Shown here one piece after another: positions 45,101 to 57,079 of a DNA stretch of 64,000 nucleotides; within the stretch, counting starts at the first letter, position 1, and every line of letters begins with the position of its first letter. The DNA lies in NCBI RefSeq assembly GCF_021601385.1, contig NZ_BQHO01000014.1, forward strand, positions 1 to 64,000, read 5' to 3'. A program made the translations under genes and the position numbers. The notes under the pieces were generated by a model. It searched no databases, was not told the DNA's origin, and saw only the letters and a list, made by a program, of their open reading frames with translations. The DNA comes from Pseudomonas parasichuanensis (GTDB lineage: Bacteria > Pseudomonadota > Gammaproteobacteria > Pseudomonadales > Pseudomonadaceae).

Positions 45101-45242
45101 GATCGGCATCCCGCTGCACTGGGGCTTCACCGGCAGCACGCGGCACGGCTACCTGACCAACACCCTGGTGCCGTTCCTCGGTGATGGCAATACGCAGACG
45201 CCGGAGTCCAAGTCGTTCCTCGTCAAAGTGGAGAAACTCTGA
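42174..45242 (+). CDS. fdoG: Formate dehydrogenase major subunit, selenocysteine-containing
   Basis: The 1022-residue catalytic subunit oxidises formate at a molybdenum bis-MGD centre in the periplasm. It has a Tat signal (RRQFFK at residues 5-10), a 4Fe-4S ligand set Cys51, Cys54, Cys58, Cys93, and an in-frame TGA at 42762-42764 giving selenocysteine 197, in the context NQARV-Sec-HGPTVAS that matches E. coli FdnG/FdoG (Sec196). The reading frame continues without break from 42174 to 45242, and a SECIS hairpin directly follows the TGA. It overlaps fdoH by one base. Automated tools would split it into two ORFs. Confidence 0.95.
42762..42804 (+). promoter_or_regulatory. UGA selenocysteine codon and bacterial SECIS element
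   Basis: The TGA at 42762-42764 is followed by a hairpin: CGG (42775-42777), a bulged T (42778), GGCA paired with TGCC (42779-42782, 42788-42791), an AGTCT loop containing GT, and CCG (42792-42794). Bulged U and loop GU are the SelB contacts in E. coli fdhF SECIS. A GGCC/GGCC pairing at 42768-42771 and 42801-42804 can close the base. Confidence 0.85.
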
Positions 45243-46192
45243 TGGCCAGCCAAGACATCATTGCCCGCTCCGCCACCACCACCGTGCCGCCCTCGGTACG
45301 CCAGCAGCAGGAGGTTGCCAAGCTGATCGACACCACCAAGTGCATCGGCTGCAAGGCCTGCCAGGTGGCGTGTTCGGAGTGGAACGAACTGCGTGACGAG
45401 GTGGGCCACAACCACGGCACCTACGACAACCCCCAGGACCTGTCCGCCGAAACCTGGACCCTGATGCGCTTCACCGAGCACGAGCGCGACGACGGCAACC
45501 TGGAGTGGCTGATCCGCAAGGACGGCTGCATGCACTGCGCCGACCCAGGCTGCCTGAAGGCCTGCCCGAGCCCGGGGGCGATCATCAAGCACGCCAACGG
45601 CATCGTCGACTTCAACCAGGACCACTGCATCGGCTGCGGCTACTGCATCACCGGCTGCCCGTTCAACATCCCGCGCATCTCGCAGAAGGACCACAAGGCG
45701 TACAAGTGCACCCTGTGTTCCGACCGCGTCAGCGTGGGCCTGGAGCCGGCCTGCGTGAAGACCTGCCCCACCGGGGCGATCGTCTTCGGCAGCAAGGAGG
45801 AGATGAAGGTGCACGCCGACGAGCGCATCGTCGACCTGAAGTCGCGCGGCTATGAGAACGCCGGGCTGTATGACCCGGATGGGGTTGGCGGTACTCACGT
45901 GATGTACGTGCTGCACCATGCCGACACGCCGCGCTTGTACGCCGGCCTGCCGGACCAGCCGGTGATCAGCCCGCTGGTGGGGCTGTGGAAAGGCTTCACC
46001 AAGCCGCTGGCGCTGCTGGCCATGGGCGCGGCGGTGCTGGCCGGGTTCTTCCACTACGTGCGCGTCGGGCCGCAGCGGGTCGAGGAGGATGAGCACCCCA
46101 CGCCACCTGACCACAGCGTCCACCCGGTGGACCCCGCGGTGCATGTCTATGATCCGAACCGCCCGGGCGGGCAGGGGGAGCAGCGGCCATGA
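45242..46192 (+). CDS. fdoH: Formate dehydrogenase iron-sulfur subunit
   Basis: This 316-residue subunit passes electrons from FdoG through four 4Fe-4S clusters to the cytochrome. Four cysteine groups are visible: [35 protein letters not shown] and CTLC...CVKTC. A single C-terminal transmembrane helix near residues 248-272 ([20 protein letters not shown]) anchors it, with the clusters in the periplasm after Tat co-export. The start overlaps fdoG by one base and its end overlaps fdoI by four. Confidence 0.95.
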   Translation: MASQDIIARSATTTVPPSVRQQQEVAKLIDTTKCIGCKACQVACSEWNELRDEVGHNHGTYDNPQDLSAETWTLMRFTEHERDDGNLEWLIRKDGCMHCADPGCLKACPSPGAIIKHANGIVDFNQDHCIGCGYCITGCPFNIPRISQKDHKAYKCTLCSDRVSVGLEPACVKTCPTGAIVFGSKEEMKVHADERIVDLKSRGYENAGLYDPDGVGGTHVMYVLHHADTPRLYAGLPDQPVISPLVGLWKGFTKPLALLAMGAAVLAGFFHYVRVGPQRVEEDEHPTPPDHSVHPVDPAVHVYDPNRPGGQGEQRP

Positions 46193-46845
46193 ACGACGAC
46201 AAACCGATCCTGCGCTACAACGCCAACGAGCGCAGCAACCACTGGGTCGTGGCGATCCTGTTCGTGCTGGCCGGGCTGTCGGGGCTGGCGCTGTTCCACC
46301 CGGCGCTGTTCTGGCTCAGCCACCTGTTCGGCGGCGGGCCGTGGACGCGCATCCTGCACCCGTTCCTCGGCGTGGCGATGTTCGTGTTCTTCCTCGGGCT
46401 GGTGCTGCGTTTCTGGCGCGCCAACTTCATCACCGCCAACGACCGCCTGTGGCTGCGCCGCGTCGACCGGGTGATGCTCAACCAGGAAGAGGGCGTACCG
46501 CCGGTGGGCAAGTACAACGCCGGGCAGAAGCTGCTGTTCTGGACCCTGCTGGCGTGCATGCTGGTGTTGCTGGTCAGTGGCGTGGTGATCTGGCGGGCGT
46601 ACTTCAGCCACTGGTTCGGCATCGACGCCATACGCCTGTCGGCCCTGTTGCATGCCCTGGCGGCGTTCGTGCTGATCCTCAGCATCATCGTGCATATCTA
46701 TGCCGGGATCTGGATCAAGGGCTCGATCGGCGCCATGTTGCATGGCTGGGTCAGCCGCGCCTGGGCACGCAAGCACCATGAACTCTGGTATCGCGATGTA
46801 ACCGGCGACAAGACGCCGGGCAATCACGGCCGTAAGGAAGGATGA
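46189..46845 (+). CDS. fdoI: Formate dehydrogenase cytochrome b556 subunit
   Basis: The 218-residue membrane subunit carries two b haems and reduces quinone. It has four predicted helices (about residues 17-40, 55-78, 112-134, 150-172) with histidines in [23 protein letters not shown] and [20 protein letters not shown] as likely haem or quinone ligands. It begins inside the last codons of fdoH (ATGA overlap). Confidence 0.95.
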   Translation: MNDDKPILRYNANERSNHWVVAILFVLAGLSGLALFHPALFWLSHLFGGGPWTRILHPFLGVAMFVFFLGLVLRFWRANFITANDRLWLRRVDRVMLNQEEGVPPVGKYNAGQKLLFWTLLACMLVLLVSGVVIWRAYFSHWFGIDAIRLSALLHALAAFVLILSIIVHIYAGIWIKGSIGAMLHGWVSRAWARKHHELWYRDVTGDKTPGNHGRKEG

Positions 46846-46849
46846 CCGT

Positions 46850-47776
46850 TTGAGCACGATTCTCGAACCCGGGCAGATCGAAGCGTCGGCGGTGATGCCG
46901 CCGTTCCTGCACCTGCCCCCCGCCAACCTGTTCGAACTGCGGGCCGCGCGCCTGGAGCATCTGGCCGAGGGCCATGCGCTTGGCGAGTACCTGCACCTGG
47001 TCGCGCAGCTGTGCCGAGTCCAGCAGCAGCTTGTGGATAACCCGCCCGGCGCCTTGCCGGTGGCCGAAGAACGTCAGCGCCTGTGCATAAGTCATGGCCT
47101 GCCGCCCTTGGCGGCGGACAGCCTGGTGCGTGAAGGGCCCTGGCTGCCCTGGTTGCAGGCGCTGCTGGATCACCTCAAGACCGACGCCGAGGGCCCCTTG
47201 GCCGATGCAATACGCACGTTGCGCGATGCTGATGACAGCCAGCGCAAGGGCTGGGGCATCGCCTTGCTGGGCGGCCAGTACGATGCGCTGCCGGCGGCGC
47301 TGGTGCCCTTCATCGGCGCTGCGTTGCAGGCGGCCTGGTCGAGCTGGTTGCTGGCGCTGCCCGAACCCGAGCTCAAGCCCCCTGGCAGCCTGGCGCAATG
47401 CCCGGCCTGCGGCTCGCCGGCCATGGCCGGTGTGGTGCGCAACCGCGGCAAGCACAACGGCCTGCGCTACCTGGCCTGCTCGCTATGTGCCTGCGAATGG
47501 CATGTGGTGCGGGTCAAGTGCGTGTATTGCGAGTCGAGCAAGGGCTTGCGCTACAGCCACTTCGAAGACGACCGCTACGCCGCAGGCAAGGCGCCGCTGC
47601 GCGCCGAATGTTGCCCGGGGTGCGAGAGCTATCTGAAACAGAGCTACCTGGAGAACGACGCCGCTGCCGAACCGCTGGCCGATGACCTGGCCAGCCTGGC
47701 GCTGGATATCCGCCTGGACGAGGAGGGGTTCCATCGGCTGGCGCCGAACCTGCTGCTGGCGCCGGGCAGTGGGTGA
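46850..47776 (+). CDS. fdhE: Formate dehydrogenase accessory protein FdhE
   Basis: FdhE is a cytoplasmic rubredoxin-like maturation factor needed for active respiratory formate dehydrogenases. The 308-residue protein has the CxxC motifs CPACGSP, CSLCACEW, CVYCESSKGLRYSHFEDDR and CCPGCESYLKQ, which bind iron or zinc. Translation starts at TTG 46850, 7 bases after AAGGAAGGA, 4 bases beyond the fdoI stop; no better start lies near. It is the last gene of the fdo operon, and a REP pair follows. Confidence 0.93.
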   Translation: MSTILEPGQIEASAVMPPFLHLPPANLFELRAARLEHLAEGHALGEYLHLVAQLCRVQQQLVDNPPGALPVAEERQRLCISHGLPPLAADSLVREGPWLPWLQALLDHLKTDAEGPLADAIRTLRDADDSQRKGWGIALLGGQYDALPAALVPFIGAALQAAWSSWLLALPEPELKPPGSLAQCPACGSPAMAGVVRNRGKHNGLRYLACSLCACEWHVVRVKCVYCESSKGLRYSHFEDDRYAAGKAPLRAECCPGCESYLKQSYLENDAAAEPLADDLASLALDIRLDEEGFHRLAPNLLLAPGSG

Positions 47777-47800
47777 GTGACTACACTGCAATATCGAGTT

Positions 47801-51279
<3,479 letters not shown>

Positions 51280-51288
51280 ACGATCCAA

Positions 51289-51384
51289 GGAAGGCAATCG
51301 CGCCCGGTGGCGCGGCCGGGCTTCAAACCCGGTTGGGGACGGCATCCGTTCCCGGGCAGGTTCGACTCCCGCTGCCTTCCGCCA
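51289..51384 (+). tRNA. selC: tRNA-Sec(TCA)
   Basis: The 96-base gene has an 8-bp acceptor stem (GGAAGGCA with TGCCTTCC), an encoded CCA, a long variable arm and the UGA-reading anticodon TCA at 51323-51325. It begins only 9 bases after the selB stop on the same strand, so it is probably transcribed with selAB and cut out. No separate promoter was recognised. Confidence 0.95.
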
Positions 51385-51408
51385 TTTACTCTGTTGGGGC
51401 CGCGTTGC

Positions 51409-51438
51409 GGCCCATTCGCGGCACAAAGCGCCCCCAGG
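51409..51438. repeat. Degenerate REP element
   Basis: CCATTCGCGGCACAAAGCGC and flanking bases match the REP core with several changes. It lies between tRNA-Sec and the end of the asparaginase gene. Confidence 0.55.
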
Positions 51439-51440
51439 AT

Positions 51441-52433
51441 CTATTGGGCGCGCTCCCCACACAGGTCCAGCGCAAACCAATGCTCGGCCGCATCGGCATC
51501 CAGCCCCGCGCCCAGCAGCGCAAACAACTTGCCCAGCGCCGCCTCACGGGTCATGCCACCACCACTCACCAGCCCGGTATCGCGCAGGCGGCTACCGGCG
51601 GCATAGGTATCGAACACCACCGAACCTTCCGGGCACTGGCTGATGGCGACGATCATCACACCGCCCTGGCGGGCGTCATGCAGCACGTCGAGCAGCGCCT
51701 GGTCGTCGGACGGCCCGGTACCGCTGCCATAGCACTCCAGCACCAGCCCCTGGATACCGCTGCCAAGCAGGCCGCGCAGGTGTTCGGCACCCAGGCCGGG
51801 GAACACCGGCAGCACCGCCAGGTTGACCGGTTGGCGTGGCTGGCGATAGCCCAGCACCGCCGGCACCGTCGCCGCACGCTCGCCTTCACGGTGGCGGGGC
51901 AGGGCGGTGAAGGCGTCGAATGCCTCGCTGCGCAGTTTCGATGCACGGCAGCCGTGCAGCAGCTGGCCATGGAAGTACAGCTGCACGCCGTCTTCCAGGC
52001 CGCTTTCGAACAGGCGCAGGGCGCCGGTCAGGTTGGCCCAGGCATCGCTGTCCGGCGCGCCGGCCGGCAGCATCGAGCCGGTCAGCAGCACCGGCACCGG
52101 CAGGCCCAGCAGCAGGAACGACAGGGCCGCGGCGCTGTAGGCCAGGGTATCGGTGCCGTGCAGCACCAGCACGCCGTCGTGGCCCTGCTGCTCGACTGCC
52201 TCGACGATGGCATCGCGCATTGCCAGCCAATTGGCCTGTTGCATGTTGGCGCTGTCGATCAGCGGGTTCAGTTCACGCAGGGTCCAGTGCACCCGGGGGG
52301 CATCGGCGCACTCGGCGAAGTGCTCGCGCATACGGGCGTCGAAGCCACCGGCGGGCGCCAGGCCTTCGGCGGACTGCAGCATGCCGATGGTGCCACCGGT
52401 GTAGAGGACGAGGAGATTCTTGACTGCACGCAT
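51441..52433 (-). CDS. ansA: Type I L-asparaginase (cytoplasmic)
   Basis: The enzyme hydrolyses asparagine to aspartate and ammonia. The 330-residue protein has no signal peptide, which points to the cytoplasmic type. Catalytic residues appear as Thr12 and Thr15 in YTGGTIGM, Thr94 and Asp95 in LHGTDTLAYS, and a lysine in CRASKLRS near 167. It is transcribed toward tRNA-Sec and is probably a single gene. A glutaminase activity cannot be ruled out from sequence. Confidence 0.85.
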   Translation of the reverse strand: MRAVKNLLVLYTGGTIGMLQSAEGLAPAGGFDARMREHFAECADAPRVHWTLRELNPLIDSANMQQANWLAMRDAIVEAVEQQGHDGVLVLHGTDTLAYSAAALSFLLLGLPVPVLLTGSMLPAGAPDSDAWANLTGALRLFESGLEDGVQLYFHGQLLHGCRASKLRSEAFDAFTALPRHREGERAATVPAVLGYRQPRQPVNLAVLPVFPGLGAEHLRGLLGSGIQGLVLECYGSGTGPSDDQALLDVLHDARQGGVMIVAISQCPEGSVVFDTYAAGSRLRDTGLVSGGGMTREAALGKLFALLGAGLDADAAEHWFALDLCGERAQ

Positions 52434-52490
52434 TGGAACATTCCGTAGCGATGTCAGGCCCTGTCGCAGCGCATGCCCGAGGCAGCGCGA

Positions 52491-52524
52491 TCCCTGTGGG
52501 AGCCGGCTTGCCGGCGATGAGGCC
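52491..52524. repeat. REP element
   Basis: CCTGTGGGAGCCGGCTTGCC and following GGCGATGAGGCC form a single REP between ansA and the symporter gene. Confidence 0.8.
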
Positions 52525-52543
52525 TGAAGACAAAGAAGAGGTC

Positions 52544-52566
52544 AGCCGCCCACGGACGGGGCGGCT
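52544..52566 (-). terminator. Probable terminator of the symporter gene
   Basis: AGCCGCCC pairs with GGGCGGCT around a 7-base loop; on the - strand it is followed by a pyrimidine-rich GACCTCTTCTTT tract. It lies 17 bases beyond the symporter stop. Confidence 0.45.
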
Positions 52567-52582
52567 GGGGCAGGGGAGAATA

Positions 52583-54025
52583 TCAGCGCTGAGCGTGGGC
52601 CGGTGCGGCGGCTTTGTCAGTGGCTGTTTCAACCTGCGGATTGGCCGGCCAGGCGGCGCGGTCCAGGTCCAGGTCGGCGAACTTGCTCGAGTCGAACACC
52701 GGCTGCTTGACGCCAGCCTTGCGCTGCGCGTCGTAGTCGCGCATCACCCGCAGGCCAACCTTGAACAGCAGGGCCAGGGCCACCAGGTTGACGAACGCCA
52801 GGCAGGTCATGGTGATGTCGGCGAAGGCGAAGACGGTCGACAGGTCCTGCATCGAACCCCACACCACCAGCGCCAGCACCAGGCCGCGGAACGCCATCAG
52901 CACAGCGCGGTTGCGGGTCAGGAACTGCAGGCTGTTCTCGCCCAGGTAGTAGTTGTAGAGGATGCAGGTGAACACGAACAGCGACAGCGCGACGCTGACG
53001 AAGATACGGCCCCAGTCACCCACCACGGCGGCCAGCGAGTTCTGGGTCAGGACGATGCCGTCACCCTCGAAGCCCGGGGTGTAGAAGCCCGACAGCAGGA
53101 TCAGCAGCGCGGTGCAGGTGCAGATCACGAAGGTGTCGAGGAACACGCTGAAGGCCTGGACCACGCCCTGGGCGCCCGGGTGCTTCACGGCGGCCACGGC
53201 GGCGACGTTCGGCGCACTGCCCAGGCCCGCTTCGTTGGCGAACACGCCACGCTTCACGCCCATGACGATGGCGCTGCCCAGCAGGCCGGCGAACGCAGGG
53301 TCGAGGCCGAAGGCGCTCTTGAAGATGGTTTCCAGCATGGCTGGCACGTGTTCGATCTGGGTGCCGATCACGTACAGGGTCACACCGATGTAGGCCAGGG
53401 TCTTGATCGGGACCAGCAGGTCGGACACCGCGGCGATGCGCTTGATGCCGCCGATGAAGGTGATGGCCAGCAGCACCGCCAGGACGATACCGGTCTGGCG
53501 TGGGTCGAAGGCAAAGGCGTTCTGCAGCGAGTGGGTCACGGTGTACGACTGCAGGCCGATGAAGGCGAAGCCGTAGGTGACCAGCAGCAGGATCGAGAAC
53601 ACGATCGCCATGCTCTTGAGCTTCAGGCCGTGCTGGATGTAGTACGCCGGGCCGCCGCGGTACAGGCCGTCGCCGTCGGCGCGCTTGTAGACCTGGGCCA
53701 GGGTGCATTCGAAGAAGCTGCTGGACATGCCCACCAGTGCGGTGACCCACATCCAGAACACGGCGCCTGGGCCGCCGAGGGTCACGGCGATACCGACACC
53801 GGCAATGTTACCGGCGCCGACACGGCCGGCCAGGCTCAGCATCAGGGCCTGGAACGAGCTCAGCTGGCCTGCCTGGCCACGCAGGGATTCCTTGAACACA
53901 CCGAACATGTGGCCGAAGTGGCGGAACTGCACGAACCGCGAGCGGATGGTGAAGTAGCTGCCCAGACCGACGATCAGCACGATGAGGAGCTTCCCCGAAA
54001 GGAAATCGTTGAGTGCTTCGAGCAT
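52583..54025 (-). CDS. Sodium:alanine (AGCS family) symporter
   Basis: The 480-residue inner membrane protein has about eleven hydrophobic segments and the AGCS features: GRVGAGNIAGVGIAVTLGGP in an early helix and GVFANEAGLGSAPNVAAVAA in the middle. It imports alanine, glycine or a related small amino acid with Na+. The C-terminus ends in a cytoplasmic tail rich in Ala/Lys. It is divergent from the HTH regulator at 54205, which may control it. The exact substrate is not readable from sequence. Confidence 0.88.
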   Translation of the reverse strand: MLEALNDFLSGKLLIVLIVGLGSYFTIRSRFVQFRHFGHMFGVFKESLRGQAGQLSSFQALMLSLAGRVGAGNIAGVGIAVTLGGPGAVFWMWVTALVGMSSSFFECTLAQVYKRADGDGLYRGGPAYYIQHGLKLKSMAIVFSILLLVTYGFAFIGLQSYTVTHSLQNAFAFDPRQTGIVLAVLLAITFIGGIKRIAAVSDLLVPIKTLAYIGVTLYVIGTQIEHVPAMLETIFKSAFGLDPAFAGLLGSAIVMGVKRGVFANEAGLGSAPNVAAVAAVKHPGAQGVVQAFSVFLDTFVICTCTALLILLSGFYTPGFEGDGIVLTQNSLAAVVGDWGRIFVSVALSLFVFTCILYNYYLGENSLQFLTRNRAVLMAFRGLVLALVVWGSMQDLSTVFAFADITMTCLAFVNLVALALLFKVGLRVMRDYDAQRKAGVKQPVFDSSKFADLDLDRAAWPANPQVETATDKAAAPAHAQR

Positions 54026-54204
54026 TTTGAAATGACCTCGATTCTTATTGTTCGTGTGGAAAATCTGCGGACGGCAGGCGCACCGCGATTGATTGGGGCG
54101 CAGGGTGGGTCATGACAACTGCGGTTACAATTTCGCGGGTTGCTCTGTTTTGGTGCGACTTGATGCTAGAATTGCGTCACTCGCATCATCTGGACCCCGG
54201 CATC

Positions 54205-55008
54205 ATGGGCGATCACTTCGCTGACAACCTCAAATTGGCCTGCAGCCACTACCGCTCTATCTCCGAGGTTTGCCGGCAGCTGTCGATCAACCGCGGGCAG
54301 TTCAACAAGTACCTCAGTGGGCAAAGCCGGCCGACGCCTTACAACCTCAAGCGCATCGGCGACTTCTTCGGCGTCGAGGATTACGAGCTGGGTTTACCGC
54401 CTGAGCAGTTCGCCCGGCTGATCGGCGCACGCAACCCGGCCGCGCAGCAGAACAACCCGATCAGTGAGCTGTTCAAGCCGCTCAACGACCATGTGGTCAA
54501 CCTGTCGCGCTACTGCGGTTACTACTTCGAATACTCCAACTGCATGTCGGTGCCAGGCTTGATCCTGGTGTCGTTGGTGCACCTGCGCGAAGAGCGTGAG
54601 CGCTACCTGTTCGAGCGCCAGGAACGCCAGGAGCGCAGCAGCGCCACCGACCCCCATGCCGAGGTGCGCTGCCGCTACCTGGGGGCGGCGTTCCAGTTGC
54701 AGGATCGGCTGTTTTTGGTCGACTACGAGTCGCTGACCTTGAACGAGATGAGCCAGACCATCCTCATCCCCAGCTTCAAGAGCCGCATCACCCGCCTCAA
54801 TGGCCTGAAAACCGGCGTTTCCAGCGGCGACCGACGCAACCCGGCATGCACCCGCGTGGTCTGGGAGTACCTGGGCGAGGAGATCAACCGGATCAACGCT
54901 TTCCGCCAGGTACGGCTGTACCGCCCGGACGACCCGCGCATCGACGACGATATCCGCGACCGGCTGAGCGCCGGCTCGATCAGCAACGGGCTGTTCGAGA
55001 TCGAGTGA
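54205..55008 (+). CDS. HTH (XRE-type) transcriptional regulator
   Basis: The 267-residue protein has an N-terminal helix-turn-helix at about residues 20-60 (SISEVCRQLSINRGQFNKYL, then PTPYNLKRIGDFFGV), followed by a long C-terminal region without a recognised domain. That region could sense a ligand. I place the start at ATG 54205 (MGDHFADNLKL) because a TAGAAT -10-like box lies at 54167-54172; an in-frame ATG at 54163 would add 14 residues. It faces away from the AGCS symporter and may regulate it, which is inference from position only. Confidence 0.75.
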   Translation: MGDHFADNLKLACSHYRSISEVCRQLSINRGQFNKYLSGQSRPTPYNLKRIGDFFGVEDYELGLPPEQFARLIGARNPAAQQNNPISELFKPLNDHVVNLSRYCGYYFEYSNCMSVPGLILVSLVHLREERERYLFERQERQERSSATDPHAEVRCRYLGAAFQLQDRLFLVDYESLTLNEMSQTILIPSFKSRITRLNGLKTGVSSGDRRNPACTRVVWEYLGEEINRINAFRQVRLYRPDDPRIDDDIRDRLSAGSISNGLFEIE

Positions 55009-55020
55009 CAGGTTCAGCGC

Positions 55021-55102
55021 GATCCTGTGGGAGCAACTGTCTTGCTCGCGATTCAAACAACTGCGCAATCCCTGTGGGAGCGGCGGTTCGCCGCTGCGAT
55101 TC
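55021..55102. repeat. Two REP-like elements in direct orientation
   Basis: Copies at 55021-55053 (CCTGTGGGAGCAACTGTCTT) and 55069-55102 (CCTGTGGGAGCGGCGGTTCG) share the CCTGTGGGAGC head and a GCGATT end; their palindrome arms differ. Confidence 0.7.
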
Positions 55103-55105
55103 ACC

Positions 55106-55175
55106 CGCGAACACGGGCATAGCCCGTGCCAGGCACCGAGGTGTCATCTTCGCGGGTAAACCCGCTCCCACAGGG
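55106..55175. repeat. Composite repeat: hairpin plus REP element, second copy
   Basis: This has the same layout as 41914-41982: a hairpin CACGGGC-ATA-GCCCGTG, a spacer with GGTG, then the REP CTTCGCGGGTAAACCCGCTC. The hairpin differs from the first copy by a paired C-G to G-C exchange. Confidence 0.75.
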
Positions 55176-55194
55176 TTACAGGCGTCAGGCGGAT

Positions 55195-56034
55195 TCAGTC
55201 GAGGATGAACGCCCCCACCGCCTGCGCCACCTGGTCCGCCACTTCCGGCCGGTCGCGCAGGTGCGCGGCAATGCCATGGTCGCAGTCGGTGAGCATCAGG
55301 CACTCCACATGCGGCGCCGGCACCGAGCGCAGCAGGCTGTGGGTCACTTCCTCGGGTATCGGGCTGTAACGCTCGACACCCGCCATTCGCCGGATCCCCG
55401 CCGATGTCCCGGCCCCCTGGCCGTGCACCCGCGAGTTGAGCCCGTCGTATTCACCGATCACCAGCAGCACGCGGCCCTGGAACTGGCGCAGGAAGGCATA
55501 GCTGTCGCAATCAAGAAAGGCGTAGGGCTTGCGGATCGCCGCGGTGAACGCGGGGCCGAAGGGCGCATTGTGGGCGGCGTCGGGGTACACCGCCGGGCAG
55601 ATCAGCACCAGCTTGCGCACATTCGGGCGCTGCGCCGCCAGCTTGAGGGCAATGGCACCGCCCAGGCTGTGGCCGATCAGGGTGTCGCTGCGGTTGTCGA
55701 GGTGCTGGTGAAAGCGCAAGGCTTCCTGCAGGTTGCTGGCCAGCGAGGCATCCTTGGCCCCCGGTTCGCTGGCCAGGCTGTGGCCGGACAGGTTGCCGGT
55801 CAGCGAGCCGATGCCCTGCTGCTGCAGGCGGTACAGCAGCGGGTTGAGCCGGGTGAAGTCCGAACGGGCGCCGCCCACCACGAACACCGGTGGCGCCCGT
55901 TCGCTGTCCGGCAGCAGCAGGCGGGCCTGCTGGCGATAACCGTCGAAGGCTTCGTCAATCAAGCGCTCGGCGCCGGGGGCGGGTTCGTCGTACTGCCAGA
56001 GCGCGCGTTGCGTGGTGGTCGATTCGGCGTCCAT
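55195..56034 (-). CDS. Alpha/beta hydrolase
   Basis: The 279-residue protein has the nucleophile elbow GHSLGG with Ser123, a likely acid in GEYDGL (about 197) and a histidine in DCDHGIAAH (about 257), all in the order of the alpha/beta hydrolase fold. Substrate is unknown; it may be an esterase or thioesterase-like enzyme, and no signal peptide is seen. The start at 56034 is favoured because AAGGAG ends immediately before an earlier ATG at 56040, leaving six bases to the second ATG. It lies divergent from the sugar-nucleotide gene at 56195. Confidence 0.75.
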   Translation of the reverse strand: MDAESTTTQRALWQYDEPAPGAERLIDEAFDGYRQQARLLLPDSERAPPVFVVGGARSDFTRLNPLLYRLQQQGIGSLTGNLSGHSLASEPGAKDASLASNLQEALRFHQHLDNRSDTLIGHSLGGAIALKLAAQRPNVRKLVLICPAVYPDAAHNAPFGPAFTAAIRKPYAFLDCDSYAFLRQFQGRVLLVIGEYDGLNSRVHGQGAGTSAGIRRMAGVERYSPIPEEVTHSLLRSVPAPHVECLMLTDCDHGIAAHLRDRPEVADQVAQAVGAFILD

Positions 56035-56194
56035 GAACATCTCCTTGTACAGGCCAGGCGCAGTATAAGTAGCTGTCGTGCAAGGGGGGAACCGCGCACT
56101 GGCCTCTTGCGACCCGGCCTACGTTGGACTTCCCCTGCCGGAAACCGCAAAATGCCCCCTTTCCTCCATCGATCTGAGCGGACCTGTTGACCCT

Positions 56195-57079
56195 ATGCGT
56201 ATGCGCCTGATGCTGTTGGGTGGAGGCAATGCCCTCGGGCAAGCACTGATTCGTCTTGGCGCCGAGGAAGACATCGCCTTCCTGGCACCGCGCCCGCCGG
56301 AAAACGGCTGGGACCCGGCCAGCCTGACCCTGTTGCTCGACGAGCACCGCCCCGACGCGGTGGTCAACCTTGCCTATTACTTCGACTGGTTCCAGGCCGA
56401 GTCGGTCAGCGAACAGCGCCTGGCCCAGCAGGAGCGTGCGGTGGAGCGGCTCGCCGAGCTGTGCCAGCACCACGAAATGGTCCTGGTGCAGCCTTCCAGC
56501 TACCGGGTGTTCGATGGCTCGCGTGCCACGGCCTACAGCGAGAAAGACGAGCCGGTGCCGCTCGGCCTGCGTGGCCAGGCCCTGTGGCGCATCGAGCAGA
56601 GCGTGCGCGCCACCTGCCCGCAGCATGTGCTGCTGCGCTTCGGCTGGCTGCTGGACGAGAGCCGTGACGGCGCGCTCGGGCGTTTCCTGACCCGTGCCGA
56701 ACAACCCCAGGAGCTGCTGCTGGCCGATGACCGGCGCGGCAACCCGACGCCGGTGGACGACGCCGCGCGGGTCATCCTCTCGGTGCTCAAGCAGCTCGAC
56801 TGCAAGGCGCCGCTGTGGGGCACCTACCACTACGCCGGCAACGAGGCCACCACGCCGCTGGCGCTGGGCCAGGCGATCCTCGGCGAAGCCGCGCAGTGGC
56901 ACAAGCTGGCCGTGCAGCAACCGACCGCCCAGGCCCACGCCGCGCGCCCGGATGCCAGCGAAGAGCCACAGCACGCGGTGCTGGCCTGCAAGAAGATCCT
57001 TCACACCTTCGGCATCAAGCCGCGCGCCTGGCGTGCCGGCTTGCCGCCCCTACTGGACCGTTTCTACCGACATGGCTGA
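56195..57079 (+). CDS. RmlD-like sugar-nucleotide reductase family protein
   Basis: The 294-residue protein begins with a Rossmann motif (LMLLGGGNALGQALIRLG) and follows the dTDP-4-dehydrorhamnose reductase pattern: VVNLAYYFDWFQAE, PSSYRVFDG and GNPTPVDDAARVIL. The classic YxxxK catalytic pair is not evident at the usual place, where GLRGQALWRIEQSV occurs, so the enzyme may be divergent or inactive as a reductase. ATG 56195 is chosen; the upstream open frame to 56078 is not conserved-looking. Its end overlaps the next gene by eight bases. Confidence 0.7.
   Translation: MRMRLMLLGGGNALGQALIRLGAEEDIAFLAPRPPENGWDPASLTLLLDEHRPDAVVNLAYYFDWFQAESVSEQRLAQQERAVERLAELCQHHEMVLVQPSSYRVFDGSRATAYSEKDEPVPLGLRGQALWRIEQSVRATCPQHVLLRFGWLLDESRDGALGRFLTRAEQPQELLLADDRRGNPTPVDDAARVILSVLKQLDCKAPLWGTYHYAGNEATTPLALGQAILGEAAQWHKLAVQQPTAQAHAARPDASEEPQHAVLACKKILHTFGIKPRAWRAGLPPLLDRFYRHG

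Noticed and set aside
41886-45146. A 1086-codon antisense frame opposite fdoG
   Set aside because: It mirrors the codon pattern of fdoG, is rich in His/Arg/Val repeats, and crosses the ssb-fdoG gap with no start signal.
52433-54115. A 560-codon + strand frame opposite the AGCS symporter
   Set aside because: The - strand frame has clear membrane helices and AGCS motifs; the + frame is a shadow rich in Gln/His/Arg.
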